From Bradyrhizobium sp. AUGA SZCCT0283 (GTDB taxonomy: Bacteria > Pseudomonadota > Alphaproteobacteria > Rhizobiales > Xanthobacteraceae): a DNA stretch of 58,929 nt. Shown one piece after another: positions 24,587-33,589 of the stretch; within the stretch, counting starts at the first letter, position 1, and each line of letters opens with the position of its first letter. The stretch spans positions 1 through 58,929 of the forward strand of contig NZ_JAFCLU010000038.1 of NCBI RefSeq assembly GCF_018130385.1. Direction: 5' to 3'. The position numbers and the translations under genes were made by a program. The notes beneath the pieces were generated by a model, which was not told the origin of the DNA, did no database searches, and saw only the letters and a list, made by a program, of their open reading frames with translations.

Positions 24587-25399
24587 TCAGAACTTGTAGT
24601 TCACGCCAACGCGCCCGATGTTCGAACGCAGATCGACCGTATGGGTGAAGACGTTGGTCGGGAAAGCGATCGCGGGGACGAATGCGGTGAGGTTGGTGCT
24701 CGTCGTGCTGGCCCGGCCCAGGTCAACATAGAGATATTCGGCCTTAACCGACCAGCCGTTCATCAGCGCATATTCGCCGCCGACACCGGCGGTCCAGCCA
24801 TAGCGGGTCTCGTCGATCGAAGCCGATTCGCTGGCCGTCGCAAACGTATCGGTGAACCGGTAGCTGCTCTTCACATTGGCCACTGCAAGACCGCCCGTGC
24901 CGTAGAGGAGCAGGGACGGGCTGACCAGCACGCCGACGCGTCCGCGAAGGGTGATCAACCAGTCGGAAGATACCGACGAGTTAACCGTGAAACCGGTCGG
25001 CGCGCAGCATGGATAAAGGGCGGAAGCGCTCGTCGAGCCTTTCACGCCGAAATAGTTGAAGTCCGATTCGATACCGACCAGCCAGTTGTTGGCCTGCCAG
25101 TTGTAACCGGCCGTCAGGCCCCCGGTGAAGCCGGACCGGTTGATGTTCTGGTTACCCGCGGTTGCTATGGCCGGAACGCTGGTCGTGGCAAAATAGCCCA
25201 CGGGAGAGAAGACTGTCGTGGTGGTTGCATTGGATTCGTTCCAGGCACCGCCCGCGTTCAAACCGACATAAAAGCCGGTCCAGTTGTAAATCGGAGCGAC
25301 AACAGGTGCCTTGGTGTAGGGCCGGGCTGCAAGGTCGGCAGCGGAAGCGACAGTGGCGCTCAGCGCGAAGATGGCGGCGGCAACGGCTAGTTTTTTCAC
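24587..25399 (-). CDS. Outer-membrane beta-barrel protein (OMP25/Omp31-like)
   Basis: About 270 residues. A signal peptide (VKKLAVAAAIFALSATVASAA) is followed by DLAARPYTKAP, the family hallmark IYNWTGFYVGLNAGGAW, alternating beta strands and a final aromatic residue (VGRVGVNYKF pattern), as needed for BAM-dependent insertion. I chose the GTG at 25399 because GGAG lies seven bases upstream and it begins the signal peptide. Two cysteines (YPCCAPT) sit in a predicted surface loop. Brucella Omp25/31 relatives shape the outer membrane; exact role here unknown. Confidence 0.92.
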   Translation of the reverse strand: MKKLAVAAAIFALSATVASAADLAARPYTKAPVVAPIYNWTGFYVGLNAGGAWNESNATTTTVFSPVGYFATTSVPAIATAGNQNINRSGFTGGLTAGYNWQANNWLVGIESDFNYFGVKGSTSASALYPCCAPTGFTVNSSVSSDWLITLRGRVGVLVSPSLLLYGTGGLAVANVKSSYRFTDTFATASESASIDETRYGWTAGVGGEYALMNGWSVKAEYLYVDLGRASTTSTNLTAFVPAIAFPTNVFTHTVDLRSNIGRVGVNYKF

Positions 25400-25655
25400 G
25401 GAAAGCTCCAGAAGTATGTGCAACTCAAAACGCGCCAAATTCTATCAAATTTCCGCCGTTTGGCTGTCACCAGTAGGGCACAACCCTAAGAATACGGAAC
25501 GAGGCCCGACAGGAGCACGACGTGTAGCCGGGAAACACTAATCGCCATGGCGCTTCGCTTGCCGCCGCCTGACGGCCGGCTGCTTTGCGTCGGTTTCCGT
25601 TCAAATCAAGCTGAATTGGCGGGTAAAGCCGCGGCGGCCGGGCATGTGCCCCCAG

Positions 25656-26717
25656 TCAGGTGGTCCGGAACCGCAGCACGCCGTCGGCCACCTCGCATGT
25701 CAGGCGGCCCTCGACCAGCATGTAGTTGACATGCGCGACCAGCTCGCCGGCGGCAAAGCCCATCTGGTGCTCGTCCAGCACGTGCTTGTGGAACACGACC
25801 GGCACCAGCTCCTTGGAGGTCTGCGGCACTTCCCGGCAGGCTTCGGCGATCAGGCGGCAGCGATCCTCGTGATGGTCGGCGAGCTGCTTGATGCGGGTCT
25901 TCAGCCCGTAGAACGGCACGCCGTGGCCAGGCAGCACCATGACGTCGTAGGGCAGCGTGGTGGTGAGGCTCGCGAGCGAGGCCAGATATTCCCCGAGCGA
26001 GTTCTGGTCGGGTTCGACCGCCCAGACGCTGACATTCGGCGAAATCTTGCTCAGCACCTGGTCGGCGGAGAGGAACAGCTTGTCGGCGGCGCAATACAGC
26101 ATCACCTGGTCGAGCGCATGGCCGCCGCCGGTGATCACCTTGAAGCGGCGGGCGCCGATCACGACCTCGTCGCCATGCGAGATGCGGCGATAGGACGGCG
26201 GCAGCACCGAGACCCGCTTCAAATAATCCTGGCCGCGGCCGAGCAATCTGTCAGTCAGGCTTTCGTCCATGCCGTGGCGGCGGAAGAACAGCCGCTGCGC
26301 GTTGCGCCGCTCCTCGGTACCGCGGTTCTGGTGATAGACCGATTGCAGATATTCGACCTGCGACATCTGCAGCGGGCAGTCGAAGCGCTCGACGATCCAC
26401 CCGGCAAGGCCGACGTGATCGGGATGCGAATGGGTGACGATCAGCCGCGTGATCTTCACATGCCGGAGCGGGCCCTCGAACAGGGTGGTCCAGGCCGCGA
26501 TGGATTCCTCATTGCCGAAGCCGGAATCGACCATCGCCCAGCCGTCGCCGTCAGCCAGCAGATAGATGTTCACATGATTGAGCCGGAACGGCAGCTTGAG
26601 GCGGACCCAAAGCACGCCGGGCATCACCTCGACGACCTGATCGTGGCCGGGGTGATTTTCCCAGGGGTATCGCAGTGCCTCGGCCGAGGACTGCACCATG
26701 TCGCTTTTCGAATGCAT
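25656..26717 (-). CDS. Metallo-beta-lactamase-fold hydrolase
   Basis: A 353-residue hydrolase of the MBL superfamily. The metal motif is LIVTHSHPDHVGLAG, with the further ligands in VITGGGHALDQVMLY, LFLSADQVL and VLPGHGVPF. The C-terminal HMGFAAGELVAHVNYMLVEG looks like the helical domain seen in ETHE1/lactamase-like hydrolases that process acyl-thioester or lactone substrates. No partner gene suggests the substrate. It stands alone between an outer-membrane protein gene and a chemoreceptor gene. Confidence 0.9.
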   Translation of the reverse strand: MHSKSDMVQSSAEALRYPWENHPGHDQVVEVMPGVLWVRLKLPFRLNHVNIYLLADGDGWAMVDSGFGNEESIAAWTTLFEGPLRHVKITRLIVTHSHPDHVGLAGWIVERFDCPLQMSQVEYLQSVYHQNRGTEERRNAQRLFFRRHGMDESLTDRLLGRGQDYLKRVSVLPPSYRRISHGDEVVIGARRFKVITGGGHALDQVMLYCAADKLFLSADQVLSKISPNVSVWAVEPDQNSLGEYLASLASLTTTLPYDVMVLPGHGVPFYGLKTRIKQLADHHEDRCRLIAEACREVPQTSKELVPVVFHKHVLDEHQMGFAAGELVAHVNYMLVEGRLTCEVADGVLRFRTT

Positions 26718-26811
26718 GGTACCGGCTTAGCGGTAGAGGCGGCGCCGCGCTAGCCGAAAAAAGCAGGTGTCGGTCTGGATAAAGGCATGGGTAGTGCTGA
26801 CACCGTGATTC

Positions 26812-26866
26812 CCCGGTGCGCAATTGCGCACCTGAGGTCTGGTCCTTCGGACCATCCCGGAATGAC
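26812..26866. repeat. Short dispersed repeat with an 18-base perfect palindrome
   Basis: GGTGCGCAATTGCGCACC at 26815-26832 is perfectly self-complementary. It is followed by ggtccttcggacc and cccggaatgacg. The pieces (cccggaatgac, a cAATTg palindrome) reappear in the longer repeat at 40947-41070, so both belong to one mosaic repeat family. Confidence 0.65.
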
Positions 26867-26879
26867 GGGTGTGGGGCGG

Positions 26880-29006
26880 CTACGCCGCCCGGATGTTCGA
26901 CAGGAACGCGTCGATCTCTTCACGCAGCACGTCGGCCTCGCGGCGCAGCGCGCCGGAGGCGGTCAGCACCTCGCCGGCGGCGGTTCCGGCCTGCGAGGAG
27001 GCGCTGGAGACACCGACGATGTTGGTGGAAACCTCGCTGGTGCCGCCGGCGGCGTGCTGGATGTTGCGCGCGATCTCGCGCGTTGCCGCACCCTGCTCCT
27101 CGACCGCGGCCGCAATCGCGGTGGTCACCTCGTTGATCTCGCTGATCGTGTTGCTGATGTTCCTGATCGCCGACACCGCCGTCGTCGTTACCGTCTGCAT
27201 GCTGACGATCTGCTGGCGGATCTCGTCGGTGGCCTTCGCGGTCTGGTTGGCGAGGCTCTTCACCTCGGAGGCGACCACGGCGAAGCCGCGGCCGGCGTCG
27301 CCGGCGCGTGCCGCCTCGATGGTGGCGTTCAGCGCCAGCAGGTTGGTCTGCGAGGCGATGGTCTGGATCAGATCGACCACCACGCTGATCCGCGCGGCGT
27401 TGTCCGCAAGCCCCTGCATGGTGGCATCGGTCGCGCCGGCGTCGTCGACCGCCTTGCGGGCGATCTCCGCCGAGGTGATGACCTGACGGCCGATTTCCTC
27501 GATCGAGGAGGACAATTCCTCGGTGCCCGACGACACGGTCTGCACGTTGGCCGAAGTCTGCTCAGCGGCGGTCGCCACCGCGGTCACCAGTGCGTTCGAT
27601 TGATCGGCTGTCGCCGACATGCTTTGCGCAGTCGACTGCATCGAGCCTGCCGCGGACTGCAGGCTGTCCAGCGCGGTGCGAACGGTGCTTTCGAACTCGA
27701 CGATGCGCGCTTCCATGCGGCTGGCGCGTTCGGCCTTGGCGATGCGGTCCTTGTCCTGCTCGGCGGAGAGCGCGCGGCTCTGGATCATGCTCTCGCGGAA
27801 CACCTGCAGCGAATCCGCCATGGCGCCGATCTCGTCCTGCGCGTGGCTTTGATAGACCTCCGATTCGAGGTCGCCGCTGGACAACACTTGCATCGAGTGC
27901 TGCAGATTGCCGATCCGCCGCAGGATGTTGCGGCCGACATAGAGCCAGACGAACAGGATCGAGCCGACCAGCGTCGATACGCCGAGGGCGAGCATGACCA
28001 TGGTCGCGAACGAAATCTCCTGACGCGCCTGCCAGGCCGCGGCGTCGGTTTCCTTCTGCACGCCGTCGACCAGCTGCTGCACGCTGATGCCGAGGCCGAC
28101 ATTGAGCTTGCGGGTTTCCTCCAGAATGGTCTGGCCGTAATCGTCCGCATCCAGTTCCTGCTGGCGGACCTTGAAGACGCCGGTCTTGCCGTCGGCCAGC
28201 GCCAGCAGGCTCAAGGTTGTGTTTTGAACGGACCGCATCGCCGTGGTCTTGGGCAGCGCTTCGAGATTCGACTTCACGCGCGCCTGCGCGGTGCGGAAGT
28301 CCCTGGCAGTCGCTTCGAGTACGTCGCTGCTGTTGGTCGAAAGCGCGGCGATCATGTCGAACGCCATGAGATTGCCGCTGGCGGCGATGTCGGCGAGTTG
28401 GTCGGCCGTTTTGTGTGCCCGGATGGCTTCGGCTTGCGAGAAGTTGGGGGCAGCGTAGATGCTGTAGAGCTCGGTCTGCGCGTCGATGGCCGCTGGGCCG
28501 GCGGCGGCCACGAAACGCCGCTGGGCCTTGCGCACCGCGTCGTAGAGCTTTTCGTGCTGGGCGCCCAGTTCGAGCCGCTCGCGCGCGGCCGAGCCGAGGC
28601 TCCTGATCACCTCATCGATGTTCTTCATGTTCTCGGTGAGCGCCGCGACGACCGCCTTGTCGGCGCCGAGTTCGACGATCTCGCCGAGCTTCTGCAGCGC
28701 GACCGCCTGGGTTTCCTTCATTTTCTTGGTTCGATCGTTGAGCGCCTCTTCGCTGCGCGCAGCCAGCAGCGCCGGCCCCTGGCTGGCGAGGCTGGCGCTC
28801 TGTGCGGATAGCTGCAGGCTGGCGGCGAGACGGGGAATATCCCGTCCGCTCAGATCGACCATGGTCCCGCCGAGCCGCCCGAGCATCAGGCCGGCGCCGG
28901 CGGAGATGACGATCGCCATGCCGGCGATGACGGCGAAGGCGGCAAACAGACTGCCCCTGACGCCGAAGCGAAAACCCTTGAGCCGTGAATTGGATTGTGC
29001 CGCCAT
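26880..29006 (-). CDS. Methyl-accepting chemotaxis protein
   Basis: A 708-residue chemoreceptor. A membrane helix near residues 15-40 (VRGSLFAAFAVIAGMAIVIS) precedes a large periplasmic helical ligand domain to about residue 320, then a second helix (MVMLALGVSTLVGSILFVWL), a HAMP domain (RIGNLQHSMQVLSSGDLESE) and the signalling hairpin with the conserved tip IASQTNLLALNATIEAARAG. No C-terminal NWE(T/S)F-type pentapeptide is seen (ending FLSNIRAA), so methylation enzymes would be borrowed from other receptors. No che genes nearby. The ligand is unknown. Confidence 0.95.
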   Translation of the reverse strand: MAAQSNSRLKGFRFGVRGSLFAAFAVIAGMAIVISAGAGLMLGRLGGTMVDLSGRDIPRLAASLQLSAQSASLASQGPALLAARSEEALNDRTKKMKETQAVALQKLGEIVELGADKAVVAALTENMKNIDEVIRSLGSAARERLELGAQHEKLYDAVRKAQRRFVAAAGPAAIDAQTELYSIYAAPNFSQAEAIRAHKTADQLADIAASGNLMAFDMIAALSTNSSDVLEATARDFRTAQARVKSNLEALPKTTAMRSVQNTTLSLLALADGKTGVFKVRQQELDADDYGQTILEETRKLNVGLGISVQQLVDGVQKETDAAAWQARQEISFATMVMLALGVSTLVGSILFVWLYVGRNILRRIGNLQHSMQVLSSGDLESEVYQSHAQDEIGAMADSLQVFRESMIQSRALSAEQDKDRIAKAERASRMEARIVEFESTVRTALDSLQSAAGSMQSTAQSMSATADQSNALVTAVATAAEQTSANVQTVSSGTEELSSSIEEIGRQVITSAEIARKAVDDAGATDATMQGLADNAARISVVVDLIQTIASQTNLLALNATIEAARAGDAGRGFAVVASEVKSLANQTAKATDEIRQQIVSMQTVTTTAVSAIRNISNTISEINEVTTAIAAAVEEQGAATREIARNIQHAAGGTSEVSTNIVGVSSASSQAGTAAGEVLTASGALRREADVLREEIDAFLSNIRAA

Positions 29007-29176
29007 TTGCCCGCTGTCCCGTCTACGCTACCTTGAGATGTTTCCTCGCGCGGCAGTATCCCTGTACCCGGTTAACAAGTTTGGAACCGGAAGGCTTTTC
29101 GCCGTATTTTTGGCAAACGTATTGCTTGCTTTTGGTGGATTTTTCCGTGAACCGGAAAACGCGGACAAAAAGCAAA

Positions 29177-29200
29177 AAGGCCGGCATGAAAGCCGGCCTT
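29177..29200 (-). terminator. Terminator downstream of the second outer-membrane protein gene
   Basis: A 9-base stem (aaggccggc / gccggcctt) with a 6-base loop; on the minus strand a T-rich run follows (rc of acaaaaagcaaaa). It lies just past the stop of the porin-like gene. Confidence 0.88.
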
Positions 29201-29223
29201 CCGCAATTCGCAGTTGTAAGCGC

Positions 29224-29949
29224 TCAGTAGCGTGCGACCACGGGGCTTGTGAAGTTGAAGCGATAATTGACGCCGAGCTTCAGCGTGTGGTCGTCAGTGT
29301 GGAAGCTTCCGAACGGCGCCAGCGCGGCAGGGCTCACGAAGCGGGTGCTGCCGAAGTCGTAATACATGTACTCGCCTTTGACCGACCAGTTCGGGGCGAC
29401 CATGTACTCGACGCCGGTGCCGACGGTCCAGCCGTTGCTGTGGTTGCCATCGAGCAGGAAGGCGATCGGTGCGCCGCCCAGGGTCACTCTCTCGCTGTTG
29501 TCGGAATAGGCGTAACCGCCTTTGACATAGACCAGGCCCGGACCCCAGGTGTAGCCGATGCGGGCCGTGATCGAGCCGAGGCCGCGCTGATCGTTGGTAT
29601 AGACGTAGCCGCCGGGGAAGGTGGCGGTGAGGTTGCTCTTGCCGAGCCAGGAATACTGGCCCTCGGTGCCGAGCACCCAGTTCGGCGCGAATTGCCAATC
29701 GAGGCCGGCCTGAACGCCACCCAGCAGCCGGGCGCTGGACTCGCTCAGCACCGCGCCGTTGAAGTCGTTGCTGCCGCTGAAGGCGCCGCCGAGATGGCCG
29801 CCGAGATAGAAGCCGGTCCAGTTGTAGAGCGGCGCCGCATAGACCGGCGCCTTGTTGTAGTAGGGCCGCGCGCCGAGATCGGCGCCAAGCGCGGGCGCGG
29901 CGGCGGTGAGGGCTGCGAAGGCCACCAGGGCTGCGAGGATCTTCTTCAT
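29224..29949 (-). CDS. Outer-membrane beta-barrel protein (OMP25/Omp31-like)
   Basis: A 241-residue relative of the protein encoded at 24.6-25.4 kb. A signal peptide (MKKILAALVAFAALTAAAPA, cleavage after LGA) precedes DLGARPYYNKAPVYAAPLYN, then WTGFYLGGHLGGAF and regular barrel strands such as GLVYVKGGYAY and NWSVKGEYMYYDFG. The C-terminus extends past the usual aromatic end (FNFTSPVVARY). It differs from its neighbour in loops and lacks cysteines. It has its own promoter region upstream and a hairpin downstream. Confidence 0.92.
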   Translation of the reverse strand: MKKILAALVAFAALTAAAPALGADLGARPYYNKAPVYAAPLYNWTGFYLGGHLGGAFSGSNDFNGAVLSESSARLLGGVQAGLDWQFAPNWVLGTEGQYSWLGKSNLTATFPGGYVYTNDQRGLGSITARIGYTWGPGLVYVKGGYAYSDNSERVTLGGAPIAFLLDGNHSNGWTVGTGVEYMVAPNWSVKGEYMYYDFGSTRFVSPAALAPFGSFHTDDHTLKLGVNYRFNFTSPVVARY

Positions 29950-30173
29950 TGTGTTGGTCTCCGAAAACCGTTCGGCGACACCCTCGTTGCGGGGCGCCTT
30001 CCATGCCCACGCAATTAGACTGCATTTATCTAAAATGCTGTCACCTGGAGGTGACAGCGGGTGCTAACCCAACCCATTGGCGGACAAACGTTTTTTGTAC
30101 TTAATGAAGGCCTAATCAAAGGTTAGGAAAGGCTTAATTTTCGGCTCTACCCGGGCCTCCCGGCAAGCTTTGC

Positions 30174-30494
30174 TTAACCAATGCGGCGCCGCACGTCGCT
30201 GCGCATCTGTTCGCGGAAGGCCTGCCGGCGGGCGGGGCGGTCCTTCACCGGGACGTCGTGGCGGTCGAAGACGTTGAACATTTCGAGGATCGGATAGTGG
30301 TCGCTGGCCATCGCCAGGATGCGCAGCAGCTCCGCCACCGGCCCGGTCGGGCCGGTGACCTCCCATTTGCGGATGGTGTCGGCGCCATCGGAGGTCGGCA
30401 GCCCGCAGAGTTTGGCCATGTCGGCCACCGACAACGGCTGGCCGATGGCCTCACCGAGATGCTCGCGAAGTTTCTTCAGTTCGGCTCCGGTCAC
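30174..30494 (-). CDS. Helix-turn-helix (XRE-like) hypothetical protein
   Basis: 106 residues whose first half reads like a helix-turn-helix: LKKLREHLGEAIGQPLSVAD, MAKLCGLPTSDGADTIRKWE, then PTGPVAELLRILAMASDHYP. The second half is basic (DRPARRQAFREQMRSDVRRR). It may bind DNA as a small transcription factor. It is divergent from a small membrane-protein gene with about 97 bases between starts, a typical spot for autoregulation. Confidence 0.75.
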   Translation of the reverse strand: MTGAELKKLREHLGEAIGQPLSVADMAKLCGLPTSDGADTIRKWEVTGPTGPVAELLRILAMASDHYPILEMFNVFDRHDVPVKDRPARRQAFREQMRSDVRRRIG

Positions 30495-30591
30495 GGGTTC
30501 TCCGTCTCAAATCGACATCTGTGAAGTACGTCACACACCGGGCGCGGCTTGGGGCGTATACGCAGCGCATCGGTTACCCGAGGAGGCCATT

Positions 30592-30825
30592 ATGCGCCGA
30601 TTACTCGAAAGCCTTACTCCCGACGCCCGCCAGCTCTACTGGAAATGGGTCGGCGGCATGTTCGCTCTTTATGTCGTGCTGATGCTCACCGCGGCAGGTG
30701 TGTTCATCGGTCACGAATCATCGCGCAAGCTGGCGCAGGAACCGGTCACGACTGTGGCAGCGGGCGGCAAGCAGCGCTCTATCTCCGAGGTCTCTGCGCC
30801 GCTGCGGCAGGCCGCACGGTATTAA
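30592..30825 (+). CDS. Small single-span membrane protein
   Basis: 77 residues: a short cytoplasmic N-terminus (MRRLLESLTPDARQLYWKWV), one membrane helix (GMFALYVVLMLTAAGVFIG) and a polar tail. The start is fixed by a perfect AGGAGG at 30581-30586. No family is recognised. The stop lies six bases from the end of the GH1 gene on the other strand. Confidence 0.75.
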   Translation: MRRLLESLTPDARQLYWKWVGGMFALYVVLMLTAAGVFIGHESSRKLAQEPVTTVAAGGKQRSISEVSAPLRQAARY

Positions 30826-30831
30826 TGGCGT

Positions 30832-32301
30832 TCAGACGCCGATTGCATTCCGCGCCACCACGTCGCGATAGAAGGCTGCGCTGAGCTTTGGCGTCCGGCG
30901 CTGCGTCCCGAAGTCGACGTGATAGAGCCCGAAGCGCTTTCCATAGCCGTAGATCCATTCGAAATTGTCCATCAGGCTCCAGAGGAAATAGCCGCGGACC
31001 GGCACCCCCTCTGACGTCGCGCGCTGCAATTGCCTGAGATAGTTGCGCAGGTACATGATGCGATCGAGGTCATAGACCTGGCCGTCAGCGTGAAGCTTGT
31101 CTTCCGACGAGGTGCCGTTCTCGCTGATGTAGATCGTCTCGATGTTCCAGATCTTTGCCGCCAGCCGCGGCGCCCAGTAGATCGTCTCGGGGCCGACCCT
31201 GAGCCAGTCCGAATTCATGTGCGGGAATGAGGCCGGAAAAGGCAACACGCTCCAGCCCGGCGCCTTGTCGGACGCGGCGATGTAGAATTGCGGCGCGTAG
31301 ATGTTGAGGCCGACGAAATCATTGGGCTGCGAAATGATCTTCAACTCCTCATCTGTGAATTTCGGCGCGGCCTTGCCTGCGAACTGCAGAAACCCGTCGG
31401 TGTATTTGCCTTCCAGTATGACGCCGAGGAAGCCGGAGTTGAGCTCGCGCGTCGCCATCTCGGCGGCGCGAACGTTTTCCGGCGTGTCGAATGCGGGCAC
31501 GCAGGCCGCGATGTTTTCGGCCGGACCCACCCTGGTGCCCGCGCGCCCATGCGCGCGGATCGCCTGCACGGCGAGGCCATGCGCCAGCGCCACATGGTGG
31601 CGGACCTGGTTGACGTCTGCGTCCGGCAGTTTGAGGCCGGGGGCATCGATGCCCCATCCATAGCCGAAATTCACGAACCTTCCGGCTTCGTTGATTGTGA
31701 AGATCGACCTGACCCGATCACTGATACGCGCCGCCACGTGGCCGGCATAATCCCCGAATGCTTTCGACGTTTCGCTGGATCGCCAGCCGCCGACCTTGTC
31801 CTCGAGCGCCTGCGGCAGATCCCAGTGATAGAGCGTCGCATATGGTTCAATGCCGTGCTTCAGCAACTCGTCGATAAGGCGGTCGTAGAAGTCGAGGCCC
31901 TTGGAGTTCGGCGCGCCCGTTCCTTCCGGAAACACCCGCGGCCACGCGATCGAAAACCGGTAGGCCTTGGCGCCCAATTCCCCGATGAGGCCGATGTCTT
32001 CCTTGTAGCGGTGGTAGTGATCGTTGGCGTTATCGCCGGTAGTGTGATCCTCGATCTTGCCCGGCGTATGCGAAAAAGTATCCCAGATCGAGCGGCCGCG
32101 GCCGTCCTCGTTCACCGCGCCCTCGATCTGGTAGGCCGAGGTGGCGGTGCCCCACACGAAGTCTTTCGGAAAACTCGCAGGCCCCGGCCGCTCGGCTGCT
32201 GCTTGCGTGGCGGCGTCGGCCGGCGCAGCGGCGATGCCGAGCCCGGACAAGCCTGCAAGCTTTGCAAAATGCCGGCGCGAGAATTTTCCGAACATCGTCA
32301 T
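30832..32301 (-). CDS. GH1 family beta-glucosidase, exported
   Basis: A 489-residue glycoside hydrolase family 1 enzyme. The N-terminus FSRRHFAKLAGLSGLGIAAA is a Tat-type leader (twin arginine, hydrophobic h-region), so it should act in the periplasm. The GH1 start PKDFVWGTATSAYQIEGA is intact. The acid/base Glu205 sits in TINEAGRF (the usual NEP reads NEA) and the nucleophile Glu394 in YISENGT. It starts six bases after the GH16 gene stop, so they are co-transcribed. GH1 would release glucose from oligosaccharides made by the GH16 enzyme. Confidence 0.93.
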   Translation of the reverse strand: MTMFGKFSRRHFAKLAGLSGLGIAAAPADAATQAAAERPGPASFPKDFVWGTATSAYQIEGAVNEDGRGRSIWDTFSHTPGKIEDHTTGDNANDHYHRYKEDIGLIGELGAKAYRFSIAWPRVFPEGTGAPNSKGLDFYDRLIDELLKHGIEPYATLYHWDLPQALEDKVGGWRSSETSKAFGDYAGHVAARISDRVRSIFTINEAGRFVNFGYGWGIDAPGLKLPDADVNQVRHHVALAHGLAVQAIRAHGRAGTRVGPAENIAACVPAFDTPENVRAAEMATRELNSGFLGVILEGKYTDGFLQFAGKAAPKFTDEELKIISQPNDFVGLNIYAPQFYIAASDKAPGWSVLPFPASFPHMNSDWLRVGPETIYWAPRLAAKIWNIETIYISENGTSSEDKLHADGQVYDLDRIMYLRNYLRQLQRATSEGVPVRGYFLWSLMDNFEWIYGYGKRFGLYHVDFGTQRRTPKLSAAFYRDVVARNAIGV

Positions 32302-32307
32302 CTCCGG

Positions 32308-33333
32308 TCAGCGTTCGTCGATTTGGTAGGCGGATATCCTGTCGATCTCGAATGCGACGGTCGCGGGCGACTCGCCATCGACGAATCCGACGCCCTCGAA
32401 AGTCTTCGAGCCCATGGCGAGGTTGACGATCATGTACATGGGATCGTTAAAGCCGACCGGAACCTTGATCTCGGAGACTGGCTGGCGGTCGATGAAATAG
32501 GTGATGCGATCCGGCTGCCACAGCACGCCATAGTCGTGGAACACGCCCGATGCGTCCGGCACCTGGAAGTCAAACCCGCAGCGTTCCACGCGCTGCGTGT
32601 CCGGTATCCGCCAATGCGTCGTCATCACGATGTCGCCGGGCCGTTGCCCGCGGCCCTCCATGATGTCGACTTCCGGCGGCCAGCCGCCATCATCGGCGAG
32701 CATCCAGAACGCCGGCCACACGCCGATGCCGACCGGGATCTTGGCGCGGATTTCGAAGTATCCGTACTTCTGGGAAAACCGGCTTTGCGTTGTCAGGATG
32801 CCCGAGACATATTCATTGTTGAACAGCACGGCCTTCAGCGCCGGCGGGGTGCGGCTGGCAACGATCGAGAGAATGCCGTCGCTGACCTTGAACGGATCGA
32901 GGCCGAGCGGCGTTGTTTCCCGCCCGCCATAGTGCGGATCGACATAGATCTGCTGCTCGCCATTATAGCTGGTCTTGCGCCTGAAGTCGGAGCCGTCGCC
33001 GCCCCAATAGCGCGCTTCCGGCCAGGCGGCGCCGCCGGCGTAATGCGACACCCATCTTGCATTGAGCAGCGGATGTGCGTCGAAATCATCGTGGAAGGTT
33101 CGGTGCAGCGATACCGATGCGAACGATGCGCGGTCCGGCGCCTCGACGCGGCGGCAGCGCTCGCCGAGCATGGCGGTCGCGACCTGCAGCGTGAGTTTGG
33201 TCGTCGCGCCGGCGAGATCGGCCTGTGCAAGCGCCGGGACGGCGGCGAACAACAGACAGCCGATCGAGATTAAGGCGCACAACGTCAATCTCTCGGTCCC
33301 CGGTTCGCTCCGAAACGACGGGAGATCGTTCAT
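32308..33333 (-). CDS. GH16 family endo-beta-glucanase, exported
   Basis: About 341 residues from MNDLPSFRSEPGTERL, with a signal peptide (LTLCALISIGCLLFAAVPAL, AQA). The GH16 catalytic motif ExDxxE is EVDIME (Glu221, Asp223, Glu226), flanked by IPVGIGVWPAFWMLADDGGW; this fits lichenase/laminarinase-type beta-1,3(4)-glucanases. Two in-frame upstream ATGs (33378 and 33522) exist. I prefer 33333 because it puts the hydrophobic core at the proper distance. First gene of the GH16-GH1 pair. Confidence 0.9.
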   Translation of the reverse strand: MNDLPSFRSEPGTERLTLCALISIGCLLFAAVPALAQADLAGATTKLTLQVATAMLGERCRRVEAPDRASFASVSLHRTFHDDFDAHPLLNARWVSHYAGGAAWPEARYWGGDGSDFRRKTSYNGEQQIYVDPHYGGRETTPLGLDPFKVSDGILSIVASRTPPALKAVLFNNEYVSGILTTQSRFSQKYGYFEIRAKIPVGIGVWPAFWMLADDGGWPPEVDIMEGRGQRPGDIVMTTHWRIPDTQRVERCGFDFQVPDASGVFHDYGVLWQPDRITYFIDRQPVSEIKVPVGFNDPMYMIVNLAMGSKTFEGVGFVDGESPATVAFEIDRISAYQIDER

Positions 33334-33589
33334 CGACGATGCCCTCGATCTGACGATCCGTCGGAGACCGACCGACATGCTCACCTGTTTGAGGTCCGTA
33401 GTTATACGAGGTGAAAACTTAACGGCAAGGTAGCCAAGTCTGATGTTGATTAAAATGCTTGAGATGCCGATGGCGCCAGGTGCGGGGCGCGAGGTGTCGG
33501 AATTTTCGGCAAATGGGTTCATTTTCTTTTCAGTGCTTCAATTTTAAAGGGCAGCTACCTCACTATTACGGCGTACGGAAGTTCCTTAA

